Shown here piece after piece: positions 1 through 8,478 of a stretch of 64,000 nucleotides of DNA. A program made the translations under genes and the position numbers. The stretch is from Acidobacteriota bacterium (GTDB taxonomy: Bacteria; Acidobacteriota; Blastocatellia; RBC074). Where the stretch lies: NCBI GenBank assembly GCA_016710075.1, contig JADJLO010000028.1, positions 10,582 through 74,581 of the forward strand, written 5' to 3'. Every line of letters starts with the position of its first letter. Position 1 is the stretch's first letter. The notes under the pieces are model-generated. The model had not been told where the DNA came from and did no database searches. It saw only the letters and a list, made by a program, of their open reading frames with translations.

Positions 1-1025
1 CCGCGTCTTTGCTTACGAATGTGACGACGGGACCGGGATTTATCCTGCCGGACGCCAAGTTGCAGACTCCGTATTCCCAGCATTGGGGATTGACGGTCGA
101 GAGGGAATTATGGAGAGATTTCCTTCTCTCGGTTGGTTATGTTGGAACCAAGGGCACGAAGCTGCTTCGCATGGCGACCCCGAATCTGGGGCCTAACTCG
201 ATAGCATACGTCAGCAGCATTCTTTCAGAGCAGCCTTTCCCCAATGCTCCGAGCGCGCGGTTCCCGTCGTTCTTCGGAATCAATGTTCCACCCAGCAGAT
301 CTAACCTGATCCCCGATTTCAGGCCATTTCCGCTGCTTGGATCATTCACATCGATTGAGTCGGATGCCAATTCGAATTACCACAGCCTCCAGGTTCAGCT
401 CAACAAGCGGTTCGCCAAAGGCCTTCAGTTCACGACCGCCTACACCTGGTCGCACGCTATCGACGAAGTCTCGGATCTGTTTGACCTGGCGGGTGCGCCC
501 GCACTGCCTCAGGACAGCTATAAACGCAGCGCCGAACGCGGAGACGCCAACTTCGACGTTCGCCACAGGTTCGTTTACAGCTTCGTCTGGGATCTGCCGG
601 GCTTTAGCAGCAAGAACTTCTTGACAGGCGGCTGGCAGCTTTCCAGCATCGGGACATATCAGACCGCGCAGCCGTATTCGGTATTGTTCTGCTGCGACAT
701 CAATCGCGACGGCAATGCTTCCGACAGGATCAGCTTCCTCAATTCAACCGGAGCCGATCCCGGTTCCGCTCCGCGCAATACTTTCAGGGCGCAACGCACC
801 TCTTTCATCAACCTGTCGGTCAACAAGATCTTCAAAATCGGTGAAGTCAACAAACTGGAGATTCGCACTGAATTCTTCAATCTCTTCAACCAGGTTAATT
901 ACGGCATCCCTGTCAACAGACTCTTCTACGGTAATGTCGGTATTGAGCCTCTTACTCAGAAGAACTACTACGATACAAGGGTGCCGGCTCGTACAATCCA
1001 GTTCGCTCTGAGGTACAGCTTCTAA
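1..1025 (+). CDS. TonB-dependent receptor, Oar-like, C-terminal part (5' end outside window)
   Basis: This is the C-terminal outer-membrane beta-barrel of a large TonB-dependent receptor of the Oar/carboxypeptidase-regulatory type common in Acidobacteriota. The frame is open to the left edge, so the TTG at position 9 is probably an internal leucine codon and the plug and regulatory-like N-terminus lie outside the window. Visible features are alternating aromatic beta-strands, a segment around residues 117-150 (NYHSLQVQLNKRF, then TTAYTWSHAID) that is typical of this family, and a terminal strand ending ALRYSF with the C-terminal Phe expected for BAM-inserted barrels. The substrate cannot be inferred. 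A 9-bp inverted repeat array follows the stop codon directly. Family assignment is firm; function is not. Confidence 0.85.
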   Translation, partial: ASLLTNVTTGPGFILPDAKLQTPYSQHWGLTVERELWRDFLLSVGYVGTKGTKLLRMATPNLGPNSIAYVSSILSEQPFPNAPSARFPSFFGINVPPSRSNLIPDFRPFPLLGSFTSIESDANSNYHSLQVQLNKRFAKGLQFTTAYTWSHAIDEVSDLFDLAGAPALPQDSYKRSAERGDANFDVRHRFVYSFVWDLPGFSSKNFLTGGWQLSSIGTYQTAQPYSVLFCCDINRDGNASDRISFLNSTGADPGSAPRNTFRAQRTSFINLSVNKIFKIGEVNKLEIRTEFFNLFNQVNYGIPVNRLFYGNVGIEPLTQKNYYDTRVPARTIQFALRYSF

Positions 1026-1030
1026 ACTAA

Positions 1031-1160
1031 AACAGAAGAAGAAAGACAGATTACGAAACAGACGAAAAAAACGAAACAGACGAAAAATCACGCGGTCAAT
1101 GTGCCGAAGGTTTTTGCGTTTGTTTTTATTTCGTCTGTTTTGTTACTGTTTTCTTTTCTT
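1031..1160. repeat. 9-bp repeat array with inverted partner (family B, copy 1)
   Basis: Between the receptor stop and the convergent PEGA gene lies ATTACGAAACAGACGAAA followed by more CGAAACAGA-type units (about 1042-1086), a short unique spacer, then the inverse TATTTCGTCTGTTT (about 1120-1142) and pyrimidine-rich sequence. The two arms could pair in RNA or form a cruciform. The same core and flanks recur near 27.0, 57.4 and 62.8 kb. Confidence 0.8.
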
Positions 1161-1164
1161 TTCT

Positions 1165-2736
1165 TTAATTGATGGGAATGACGAAGAAAGTCTGGAGCAG
1201 CGACTCGCTGAGGTCTTTGCCGCGAAAGCCCACCCCGCCGTATGAGAACGAATCATCCTGGAAAACTCCGACCCTGAGAGGTTTGGTTGATGGGGAGCTG
1301 GCGATGGTCATGCTGGTATCGAACCGGGCGCCATGGGCCTCGAAGATGAAGTGAAACGAGTCGCCTTTCTTGTCAATCTTCTCGACAACAGGGCGGCTGT
1401 CCATCCATTGCAGTTTGCCGTCACGGCAGATATAAAAATTCAGAACGGGAATTTTTCCCGTCGCAGTGCTGATTTCAAAGAGGTAGTAATTATTGACATC
1501 CCTGGCCCTCACAGCCCAGGCCACTCCCTTGTCATTGGCAAAGACAACGTCAAATTCGAGCCTGAAGTCCCTGTAGGTATTGAAAGTCCGGCTGGGTTCG
1601 GTATCGAACAAGACCAGTTGATCGCCCTTGATCATTGCTCCGGAGGCGGCAAATTTCCAGGAGGATGTTGGCGGATACCATTTTCTGGCGCCCAATGAAG
1701 GCTGCCAGTCGCCTTCGGTGGAGACCGGGACGGGAATCAGGTCAGCCGTCTCTGTCGCGGGGTTTTTCGCGAGCGAAAGAGTCAGATCCTTTCTCCAATC
1801 CTGAAATCCTTCTTTCGAAACCATTAATTTATGCTGGCCGGGAGGCAGAGAGATCGTCACATTGCCGTTGGATGGGATGATTGCCTTCTCTTCGGTACCG
1901 ATGTAGACCCTTCCTCCGGGCTGTGAGTTCAGATTGAGAGTCACTTTGGCAAGATCGAGCTGTGCCGAGACGAACGTTTGTTTGCCGGGGGGCACGGGAG
2001 AGACCTCGATCTCTGAGTTTAGATCGACATACCCGTCTTTCGAGATCCGCAGCCGATGCTTTCCAACCGCGATTCTGGAAAGGGAGATACCCTGACCGTC
2101 CGACATCGCCGGGGTGATGCTGATCGCCATTTCGTCAAGGAAAACTTTCGCGCCGGCCGGCGCCCCGCCAATCCGGATCTCTCCGTACCTGGAGACCATT
2201 TTATTGAGCGCCACGAATGTTTCCGGGCGCGCCGGGTCAACCTGGATGGTGTCTGAATATGGATTGTAGTCAGGATGCTCGATCGTGATCCTGTATTTGC
2301 CGGGAAGAAGATTGATCAGGTTGAGACTTCCGTCCAGATCTTTAACCGTCTCTTTTATCGCCGGCGCTTTTTTCTGATCCGCCGCGGACAGAGCGTTGAG
2401 AGTGACCGAGGCTGAAGGAATGGCCACAACGCTCAGATATCCTTTGTCGGCTTTGGTGACTACTTTGACGAATTCGGTTTTAGTGATGACCTTGACTCGT
2501 TCGCTCTCGGGGACGGTGCGGTCAGTCCTTTTCGGGCCTACGACATCGCGCGAATCAGATTTGCCGGTGTTTTTGCTTCGATCGCTGCGCTTTTGCGCAA
2601 AGCCTTGATGTGGAAGCCCGATCACAAGGCCGAGGGCCATCAGTTGCACGAGGGCCGCAACCCAGCTCCGACCCGCCATTCTACAGCCTGCAATTGCGGC
2701 GCAATCATCAGATGTTTGAATCATTCCACGTCTCAT
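1165..2736 (-). CDS. PEGA-domain exported protein with C-terminal laminin G/DUF1080-like domain
   Basis: Start chosen at ATG 2736, where ATGA overlaps the stop of the upstream kinase gene by 4 bp, so the two are translationally coupled; the GTG at 2760 is less likely. The N-terminus has a hydrophobic signal or anchor (VAALVQLMALGLVIGLP, ending near HQGFAQ). After a charged linker come three or four PEGA-type repeats (for example LLPGKYRITIEHPDY, VGKHRLRISKDGYVD and PPGQHKLMVSKEGFQDW), which are surface beta-sandwich modules. The last 180 residues (WKFAASGAMIKGDQLVLFD, then FRLEFDVVFANDKGVAWAVR) resemble a concanavalin/laminin-G or DUF1080-like fold. Inferred role: envelope partner or output protein of the coupled kinase-SUMF1 protein. 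The molecular function is unknown. Confidence 0.75.
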   Translation of the reverse strand: MRRGMIQTSDDCAAIAGCRMAGRSWVAALVQLMALGLVIGLPHQGFAQKRSDRSKNTGKSDSRDVVGPKRTDRTVPESERVKVITKTEFVKVVTKADKGYLSVVAIPSASVTLNALSAADQKKAPAIKETVKDLDGSLNLINLLPGKYRITIEHPDYNPYSDTIQVDPARPETFVALNKMVSRYGEIRIGGAPAGAKVFLDEMAISITPAMSDGQGISLSRIAVGKHRLRISKDGYVDLNSEIEVSPVPPGKQTFVSAQLDLAKVTLNLNSQPGGRVYIGTEEKAIIPSNGNVTISLPPGQHKLMVSKEGFQDWRKDLTLSLAKNPATETADLIPVPVSTEGDWQPSLGARKWYPPTSSWKFAASGAMIKGDQLVLFDTEPSRTFNTYRDFRLEFDVVFANDKGVAWAVRARDVNNYYLFEISTATGKIPVLNFYICRDGKLQWMDSRPVVEKIDKKGDSFHFIFEAHGARFDTSMTIASSPSTKPLRVGVFQDDSFSYGGVGFRGKDLSESLLQTFFVIPIN

Positions 2737-4772
2737 TGTCGCTCGACGTCTTTGGCGCACCTGAATCCGACCCTCAGTATCTGATCATCGGGTATTTCAG
2801 TCGGGAAATCGGCCCATCGATAAGTGTTGGTGCTCTTGTCGGGCGCATCCAGGAAGTTGCCGCCGCGATAGACTCTGAACCGCTGATCCGCGGCGGCGCC
2901 GTATTTCTCTGTGTAATAGTCCTGAACCCATTCGCTGACATTGCCGGCCATGTCGAAGACTCCAAACTGAGAGACATCCATCTCGAAGCTGCGAACCGGA
3001 GACGGTTTGGTCTGTCCCTTGCGATCAACATTGGCGTAACCTGCCTGCCACTGGTTGCCCCACGGGTAGAGCAAGGCCTTACTGCCTCCCCTGGCTGCGT
3101 ACTCCCATTCCGCTTCAGTGGCCAGCCTTTTGTTCGCCCACCTGGCATAGGACGTCGCATCGTTCCATGTGACGAAGGTTACCGGCAACCTGGCTTCATC
3201 AGGCGGGTACGACCCGTTAAACTTCCAGTTCTTCGGAATTGAGCGCCCGGTGGCTTCAACGAACCTCTTGTAGTCCTGGTTGGTCACTTCATGAATATCG
3301 ATGAAGTATGGCTTGACCTCGACTTCGTGGGCAGGACCTTCGTCGGCAGATCCGTCATTGCGGCCCATGGTAAACTTTCCGCCAGGGATGTAGACCATTC
3401 CTTCCGGCGCCTTGGGCGTTTGAGTGACGGGATTCGTCGGCCCTGTCTTCTGACTGAAATAGTAAATAATTACACCGGCCACACAGGCCAGGACGATCCC
3501 GGCGATAACGATTAATCCGGTTCGGGATTTTTTTGCACGGGCTTCGGTTGCTGTCACGGGGCCTGAGCCGGCCGATCTATCGCTGGTCGGCACATTGCCG
3601 GCGTTTGGAGTCGGCCGTTTACCCATGAGTCTGGTTGTCTGGTCATCCGCGCTGGAGCCTTTTTGAGCCAGTGCTGAAGTCTTTCTGCCGCCCGGCTTTG
3701 ACGACCAATCCTCTGATTGCGATGGAAACTGGCCGCTATCTTCATTATTAGTATTTATGGAAGATATGTCCCCGGTGGCTTTGTAAGGCATGCTCAACAG
3801 AGGATCCGCCGGTATCAGTGACCCGCTTTCGCCGATTATCTCGACTGCCCGCCTCAACTCGGCGCTTAACTGGATAGCCGAGGACTGCCGGCGCTCGGGT
3901 TCCTTTTCGAGCGCGCGCATGATCACCTCTGCGATGGGCACCGGCACGTGTGGAGAAAGTTCCAGAATCGGACGCGGCTGCAAATGCAACTGGTTGTATA
4001 CGATCTGCAGCGTGGATTCCCCGTCAAACGGGACCTCTCCCGTGAGCATTTCGTAAATGAGTATTCCGATGCTGTAGATGTCCGATTTGGGATCCAGATG
4101 CTTGCCCTGGCATTGTTCGGGCGACATATATTGCGGAGTGCCGATAATTGTCCCGGCCTGCGTCAGGAAATTATCCGTCTTCGTTTCCCGCAGCTTGGCG
4201 ATCCCGAAATCGAGAACCTTGACCCGCTCAATATTGTTGATGCCCTCGATCAGTATGTTATCCGGCTTGAGATCCCTGTGAATCACCCCTCCGCGATGCG
4301 CTGCTTCAACTGCTCCGCAAACCTGACTGGCTATATTGACGGTCCGGATGTAATCGAGTTTCCCTTCTTTACGAATGATGCTGCGCAGCGATTGCCCTCG
4401 CACCAGCTCCATTGTCAGGTAGACAACTCGTTCATTCGTCACTCCGAAATCGGTTACTTTTACGGCATTCGGATGATGGATTCTTCCCGCCGCCTTGGCT
4501 TCGAGGCGGAAGCGCTTGATTGCCGTCTGGTCGGCTACGAATTCAGGTCTGAGCAGCTTGACCGCGACTTCACTGTCCAGATGAACGTGCGTGGCTCGAT
4601 AAACGTTTCCCATGCCGCCTTCGCCGATCAGACTCTCCAACCTGTAGCGTCCATCGAGAACTGTTCCAATCATCGGGTCGAGCTCGACGAGCGGACTCCC
4701 GTCATTCAGGCAGAATGAGAGATTGCCTGGATAGGTCTCACCGCAATGATTGCACTTCTTCTGGTCCGCCAT
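2733..4772 (-). CDS. Membrane Ser/Thr protein kinase fused to a SUMF1/formylglycine-generating-type domain
   Basis: 679 aa. A zinc ribbon at residues 7-24 (CNHC...C) is followed by a PknB-type kinase: Gly loop GEGGMG near 50-55, VAVKLL with the catalytic Lys near 72, HRDLKPDN near 165, DFGIAK and the GTPQYMSPEQ activation segment. A Ser/Pro/Thr-rich linker leads to one membrane helix (GLIVIAGIVLACVAGVIIYYF, about 420-440). The extracytoplasmic C-terminus (about 460-675) is a FGE-sulfatase/SUMF1 domain (MVYIPGGKFTMGRNDG, EVTNQDYKRF, WEYAARGG, GGNFLDAP, VGFRCAK). Such domains often bind ligands rather than make formylglycine. Inferred role: a one-piece sensor, with periplasmic SUMF1 domain outside and kinase inside. 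It is followed by the overlapping PEGA gene. All catalytic kinase motifs are present. Confidence 0.9.
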   Translation of the reverse strand: MADQKKCNHCGETYPGNLSFCLNDGSPLVELDPMIGTVLDGRYRLESLIGEGGMGNVYRATHVHLDSEVAVKLLRPEFVADQTAIKRFRLEAKAAGRIHHPNAVKVTDFGVTNERVVYLTMELVRGQSLRSIIRKEGKLDYIRTVNIASQVCGAVEAAHRGGVIHRDLKPDNILIEGINNIERVKVLDFGIAKLRETKTDNFLTQAGTIIGTPQYMSPEQCQGKHLDPKSDIYSIGILIYEMLTGEVPFDGESTLQIVYNQLHLQPRPILELSPHVPVPIAEVIMRALEKEPERRQSSAIQLSAELRRAVEIIGESGSLIPADPLLSMPYKATGDISSINTNNEDSGQFPSQSEDWSSKPGGRKTSALAQKGSSADDQTTRLMGKRPTPNAGNVPTSDRSAGSGPVTATEARAKKSRTGLIVIAGIVLACVAGVIIYYFSQKTGPTNPVTQTPKAPEGMVYIPGGKFTMGRNDGSADEGPAHEVEVKPYFIDIHEVTNQDYKRFVEATGRSIPKNWKFNGSYPPDEARLPVTFVTWNDATSYARWANKRLATEAEWEYAARGGSKALLYPWGNQWQAGYANVDRKGQTKPSPVRSFEMDVSQFGVFDMAGNVSEWVQDYYTEKYGAAADQRFRVYRGGNFLDAPDKSTNTYRWADFPTEIPDDQILRVGFRCAKDVERQ

Positions 4773-4941
4773 GCTTCTGATAAATCAATTAAATCAATAC
4801 GTTGATTGACGAAAAACTGTATGGTTGCCGGCAAATTAACCTAACATTTATCCTGCAAGCCAGTTGAGATGTCAAGGCAGGGTATCAGGACCTCAGTTGC
4901 GGAAAGTGTAAAGTTTCTGATGCAAATGGACCTGGCAGCTA

Positions 4942-5076
4942 ACATTGGCTAACGAGCTGGGGCGCAGGCGTCCCGCCTGCGATTAATCGCAAAAGACAAA
5001 ATCGTAAACCTCAATTGACTCAGTTGCCGATACACGCAGGCGGGACGCCTGCGCCAGCTCGTATGGCCAATGCCCC
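4942..5076. repeat. GC-rich palindromic REP/MITE-like element (family D, copy 1)
   Basis: The 429-nt gap between the two kinase genes holds an inverted pair. The left arm (about 4954-4981) and right arm (about 5035-5061) each contain CGCAGGCG-TCC-CGCCTGCG or its reverse, itself an 8-bp stem with a 3-nt loop, flanked by GAGCTGG / CCAGCTC. Similarity extends outward into CATTGGCTAACGAGCT versus AGCTCGTATGGCCAATG. The centre differs from copies 2 and 3, so this is a related subfamily. Nothing else was recognised in 4773-5201 apart from a few TTTAAA heptamers near 5172-5195. Confidence 0.8.
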
Positions 5077-5201
5077 GATTCTGATCAGGATAAGTTTACT
5101 TCCAGATCGCATCAAACTTGCGCACCCCACGGAGTCAGCCTGCATTCAAGTATCATCGTCTCGTCAGTTCAGGCTTTAAATTTTCCGCTTTAAACTGCGC
5201 C

Positions 5202-8200
5202 TCAATTGCCGGGGTCTTCCGACGTGTCGTATCTCTTTGTGATGGCGAGATCGGAATCGAGATGTCCGGAAGATCCGCCAGTCGAACCCAGGCAGAATCG
5301 AATTGCCGGGATCAGTTCCTTGCGCATTTCGGCAACTGAATCGAAGCGTTTCTCTTTTTCAACCGCCAGGCATTTTTGTAATACCGCGTCCAGACGCTTC
5401 ATCTCCACGGAAGAGCCGGGGAGATGAAAAGGCCTGCTCATCATCGTGGTGATCAATTCCTGGAATGTTTTTCCGGAGAAAGGTCTGCGTCCGGTCAATG
5501 TTTTGATGACGATCACTCCCAGCGAAAATATGTCGCTGCGTTGATCGACATCGCCTCCGGTCAATTGTTCTGGGGACATATAACCGAAGGTTCCCAGCAC
5601 TGTGCCGGGAGTGGTGATCGAGTGGCTGGTCGTCTCAGACGATGTTTCAATCTGAGTGATCTTGGCTATTCCGAAATCAAGTATCTTGACGACGGGCTTC
5701 GCCTCTTTGTTGGCTGTTGCCGCCTCTGAAGATTCCTGATCTTCGAGGATGAAAATATTGTCGGGTTTGAGATCCCTGTGGATGATTCCAGCCTCGTGGG
5801 CGGCCTCCATGGCGCTCAATATCTGGTCGAAGAGGTCTGCCGCGGCATCAGGTTCGAGATAGATTACATTTCTGAGTCTTTCGCCCAGCGTGACCCCCTT
5901 GAGCAATTCCATGACCAGGTAGGCGCCTTCAGTACTCAGCGCGCCATAATCGTAAACCCTGACGACGTTGGGATGGTTGAGTCGCGCCGAGGCCTGGGCC
6001 TCGCGCTGGAAACGGCGCTGAGCCTCCTGATTACCGAAAAAGCTGCTGCCCAGTATTTTAACGGCGACGCCGCGGTTGAGTCTGAGATCGGAGGCTTCGT
6101 AAACGGCACCCATTCCTCCTCTGCCGATCAGTTTGTTCAACTTGTATCTGCCTTCGACGGTTCGTTCGACCGGCAGGCTCAATTGTAATTCGGTCTGGTC
6201 ATCGGGGCAGATTTTCTCAGAGCTGTCGTAGCACCGGTCGCATTTCGGGCATTCTTTGAGGAGGTTGATCTTCCTCTGCTCGACTCGCGAAAGCACCTCG
6301 TGTTGAATCCTGCGGTCACGGGCCACGCGCTCCTTCAACCGGACATTTTCGTAAACGATGGCGATCTGGTCGGCCAGGCTGTCGAGAAGCTGACGATCGC
6401 TTCCCGAGTAAGGCGCCTCGGATTTCTTGGGTCCCAGCAACAGCAGGCCCGTCAGCCGGTGGTCGGAGCCGTTCATCGGGACGATCAGGCTCGTGCCCAT
6501 GCTGGCAAGCCAATCAAGTTCCTGCTGCGGGAGTTTTGCCCTGGCAGGCAGGGGAAAGTCCAGCGATCTTCTGTGATGCTCCATGACGCGCAAGAGCTCA
6601 TACTCTTCGGGGATGCGCAACTCTCTTCCCGTCCCACCGGTTGAATACCCAAGCGAGAGATCTCGCTTGTCCTCCTCAAGGTAGAACATGTACAGATGCT
6701 CGGGGTGCAGCGCCTCCTCAACTTTCTGACTGACCAGACGCGCCATCCCCGACATCGAATCGAGCTCCCTTACTTCTTCGCTCAGCTCGCGCAAGATCTT
6801 GTCCTGCTGGTAGGCCTCACGGAAAAACCGGCGGTCGATCCACTCCTGTATCCGGGTGCGAAAAATAAGGCCAATCCCTGCCGCAATGATCAGCATCAGG
6901 TACGCGGGCTTGTCGTATAAAAGGTAGGTCAGCAGTTCCCTCAGCGAACGGTCTGATTTAGTGACGACAACATATAAAACTGCGATGATCGGGAGGGCGA
7001 GAAACAAGCGAAGTGCATTCCGGGCCAGCAGGTACTGAACGCTGCGGCGGATGACAACCTGAATGTCATAGACCTGCCGGTTGAGAATGGCATATCCCCA
7101 ACTGATCGGCACCAGTATCATTGCAATTGCAGATGCCAACCTGAGCGTCTCAATTACCGCGCCGTTGGCAAACGATTCATACCCGGCGGCGGCGGAGATA
7201 CGTGCAATCACGGCAACTGCCGTCTGGGGAAGCACCGGCATCATCGAGCCGTAAAGCACCATCCTCACACGGCGGCGCTGATCGGGCTGCCTGACCACGT
7301 GGTTATTTCGAACCAGCACCGCACTGATCGACACCAGGCAGACTATCCAGTACCAGTTGTTAATCTGACCAAAAATTGTTTCGGCCCCATAATAATCGCT
7401 TCGAAATTGAATGGCGGAGCTGCTTTGTGCAGCCGTGGTAATAACGAATCTGTTGAGAAACATGACCGCGCCCGAAAAGTAGAGCAGCCATTGGAGAATC
7501 GTCCAGAAACGTCCTTTCGGGATGCCATCCTGAAACCTGTAAGAAGAATGGTACGCGATCGGGCCGAACCAGATAGCTCCCTGAATCAGAATGAAGAAAT
7601 ACGCAGCCAGATTCTCGGCCTGGCTGAACATCCCCATGATCGGGATAATCGTAAAGGTAATCGCCTGATGAGCAATCATCAGAAAGGCGAAGGCGCCGAG
7701 GCGGGCGAGCTTGTCGCCTGGCTTGAAAAGACCGATCAGCAGCGCAACAATCACGCAGGCAAGATATCGCGGAAAATAGGCGATGGTTCTCTTCAGTCTT
7801 AAATTTAGAACGGCCGGAGATGCCGCGTACTGTTCATTGCTGATGCTGACGTCCTGTTCGATTCCTTGGCGCTCGATCTTCAGGGAGTGGCTGCTGCCTT
7901 TGAGAAAAGAGCTTTGCCATGAGAGTTGCGTTATGCGGCTGAATCGCGCATCTCCATTGATCGCCAGGATACTGTCGCCCTTCTGCAGCTTTCCCGCCGC
8001 AGGGCCACCCGGGTCGACATCAGCGATGACAACGCCGCGCGATGTGGGATTGGTCGTATACCCGTATTGATCGAGCCTGTGATATTTGAAGATCGTCGAG
8101 ACGGCGAAGACACCGAATCCAATGAACCCCAGGGCTGCGACGATGATAAACCAGAAGAACCAGGGCCTCTGTTTAAAGGATCCTGGAGTAGCATCCTCCG

Positions 8201-8204
8201 TCAT
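5202..8204 (-). CDS. PDZ / multi-TM / GAF / zinc-ribbon Ser/Thr protein kinase
   Basis: About 1000 aa from ATG 8204 (MTEDATPG). ATG 8234 is an alternative; the longer reading from TTG 8288 runs through intergenic heptamer repeats and is rejected. Order of parts: one membrane helix (residues 20-40); a PDZ domain (about 55-120: SRGVVIADVDPGGPA, KGDSILAINGD); six or more helices to about residue 420, ending in a histidine-kinase-like 7TM/juxtamembrane region (ISWGYAILNRQVYDIQVVIRR); a GAF domain (about 500-620); a zinc ribbon (CPKCDRCYD, then CPDD); and a PknB kinase (GRGGMG, VAVKIL, HRDLKPDN, DFGIAK, GTFGYMSPEQ). This is a hybrid of 7TM/GAF sensor architecture with a eukaryote-like kinase output. 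The ligand is unknown. The kinase motifs are complete. Confidence 0.85.
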   Translation of the reverse strand: MTEDATPGSFKQRPWFFWFIIVAALGFIGFGVFAVSTIFKYHRLDQYGYTTNPTSRGVVIADVDPGGPAAGKLQKGDSILAINGDARFSRITQLSWQSSFLKGSSHSLKIERQGIEQDVSISNEQYAASPAVLNLRLKRTIAYFPRYLACVIVALLIGLFKPGDKLARLGAFAFLMIAHQAITFTIIPIMGMFSQAENLAAYFFILIQGAIWFGPIAYHSSYRFQDGIPKGRFWTILQWLLYFSGAVMFLNRFVITTAAQSSSAIQFRSDYYGAETIFGQINNWYWIVCLVSISAVLVRNNHVVRQPDQRRRVRMVLYGSMMPVLPQTAVAVIARISAAAGYESFANGAVIETLRLASAIAMILVPISWGYAILNRQVYDIQVVIRRSVQYLLARNALRLFLALPIIAVLYVVVTKSDRSLRELLTYLLYDKPAYLMLIIAAGIGLIFRTRIQEWIDRRFFREAYQQDKILRELSEEVRELDSMSGMARLVSQKVEEALHPEHLYMFYLEEDKRDLSLGYSTGGTGRELRIPEEYELLRVMEHHRRSLDFPLPARAKLPQQELDWLASMGTSLIVPMNGSDHRLTGLLLLGPKKSEAPYSGSDRQLLDSLADQIAIVYENVRLKERVARDRRIQHEVLSRVEQRKINLLKECPKCDRCYDSSEKICPDDQTELQLSLPVERTVEGRYKLNKLIGRGGMGAVYEASDLRLNRGVAVKILGSSFFGNQEAQRRFQREAQASARLNHPNVVRVYDYGALSTEGAYLVMELLKGVTLGERLRNVIYLEPDAAADLFDQILSAMEAAHEAGIIHRDLKPDNIFILEDQESSEAATANKEAKPVVKILDFGIAKITQIETSSETTSHSITTPGTVLGTFGYMSPEQLTGGDVDQRSDIFSLGVIVIKTLTGRRPFSGKTFQELITTMMSRPFHLPGSSVEMKRLDAVLQKCLAVEKEKRFDSVAEMRKELIPAIRFCLGSTGGSSGHLDSDLAITKRYDTSEDPGN

Positions 8205-8221
8205 TTTCAATTCGTTATCTT

Positions 8222-8454
8222 TGTAATTCAATCTCATCTGAGGAAGTCTAAACTTAACTTTAAGATGTTTAAAGTTTACTGATATCAACTGATTTTGTGG
8301 TTGTTGATTGCGAAGGCTGTATCGGGGGAGCCTGCATATCAGCCGTCGGCTCCTGTTCGATAAACCACGAAATCCGATCGTATCAGAGAAAATTTAAAGT
8401 CAGTGATTCCAGTTTACCCACGTCTTTGAACTTTAAATTTTAGCCTTTAAACTC
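8222..8454. repeat. Scattered TTTAAAG-type heptamers (family A, degenerate)
   Basis: The gap between the kinase and RND permease genes contains AAACTTAACTTTAAG and GTTTAAAGTTTAC (about 8246-8279), AATTTAAAGTCAG (about 8392), then the inverse TTTGAACTTTAAATTT and CCTTTAAACTC (about 8424-8452). They are the same 7-mers as in the ordered arrays at 24.9 and 51.8 kb, here degenerate and interrupted. Confidence 0.55.
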
Positions 8455-8478
8455 ATACAGTATCTTTCCGGAATGGGG

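Noticed and set aside
744..1091. 115-aa minus ORF beginning MIFRLFRFFRLFRN
   Set aside because: Its start is the translated family B repeat and the rest is antisense to the TonB receptor.
2610..3242. 210-aa plus-strand ORF across the PEGA/kinase junction
   Set aside because: Both real genes on the minus strand have family motifs through this stretch.
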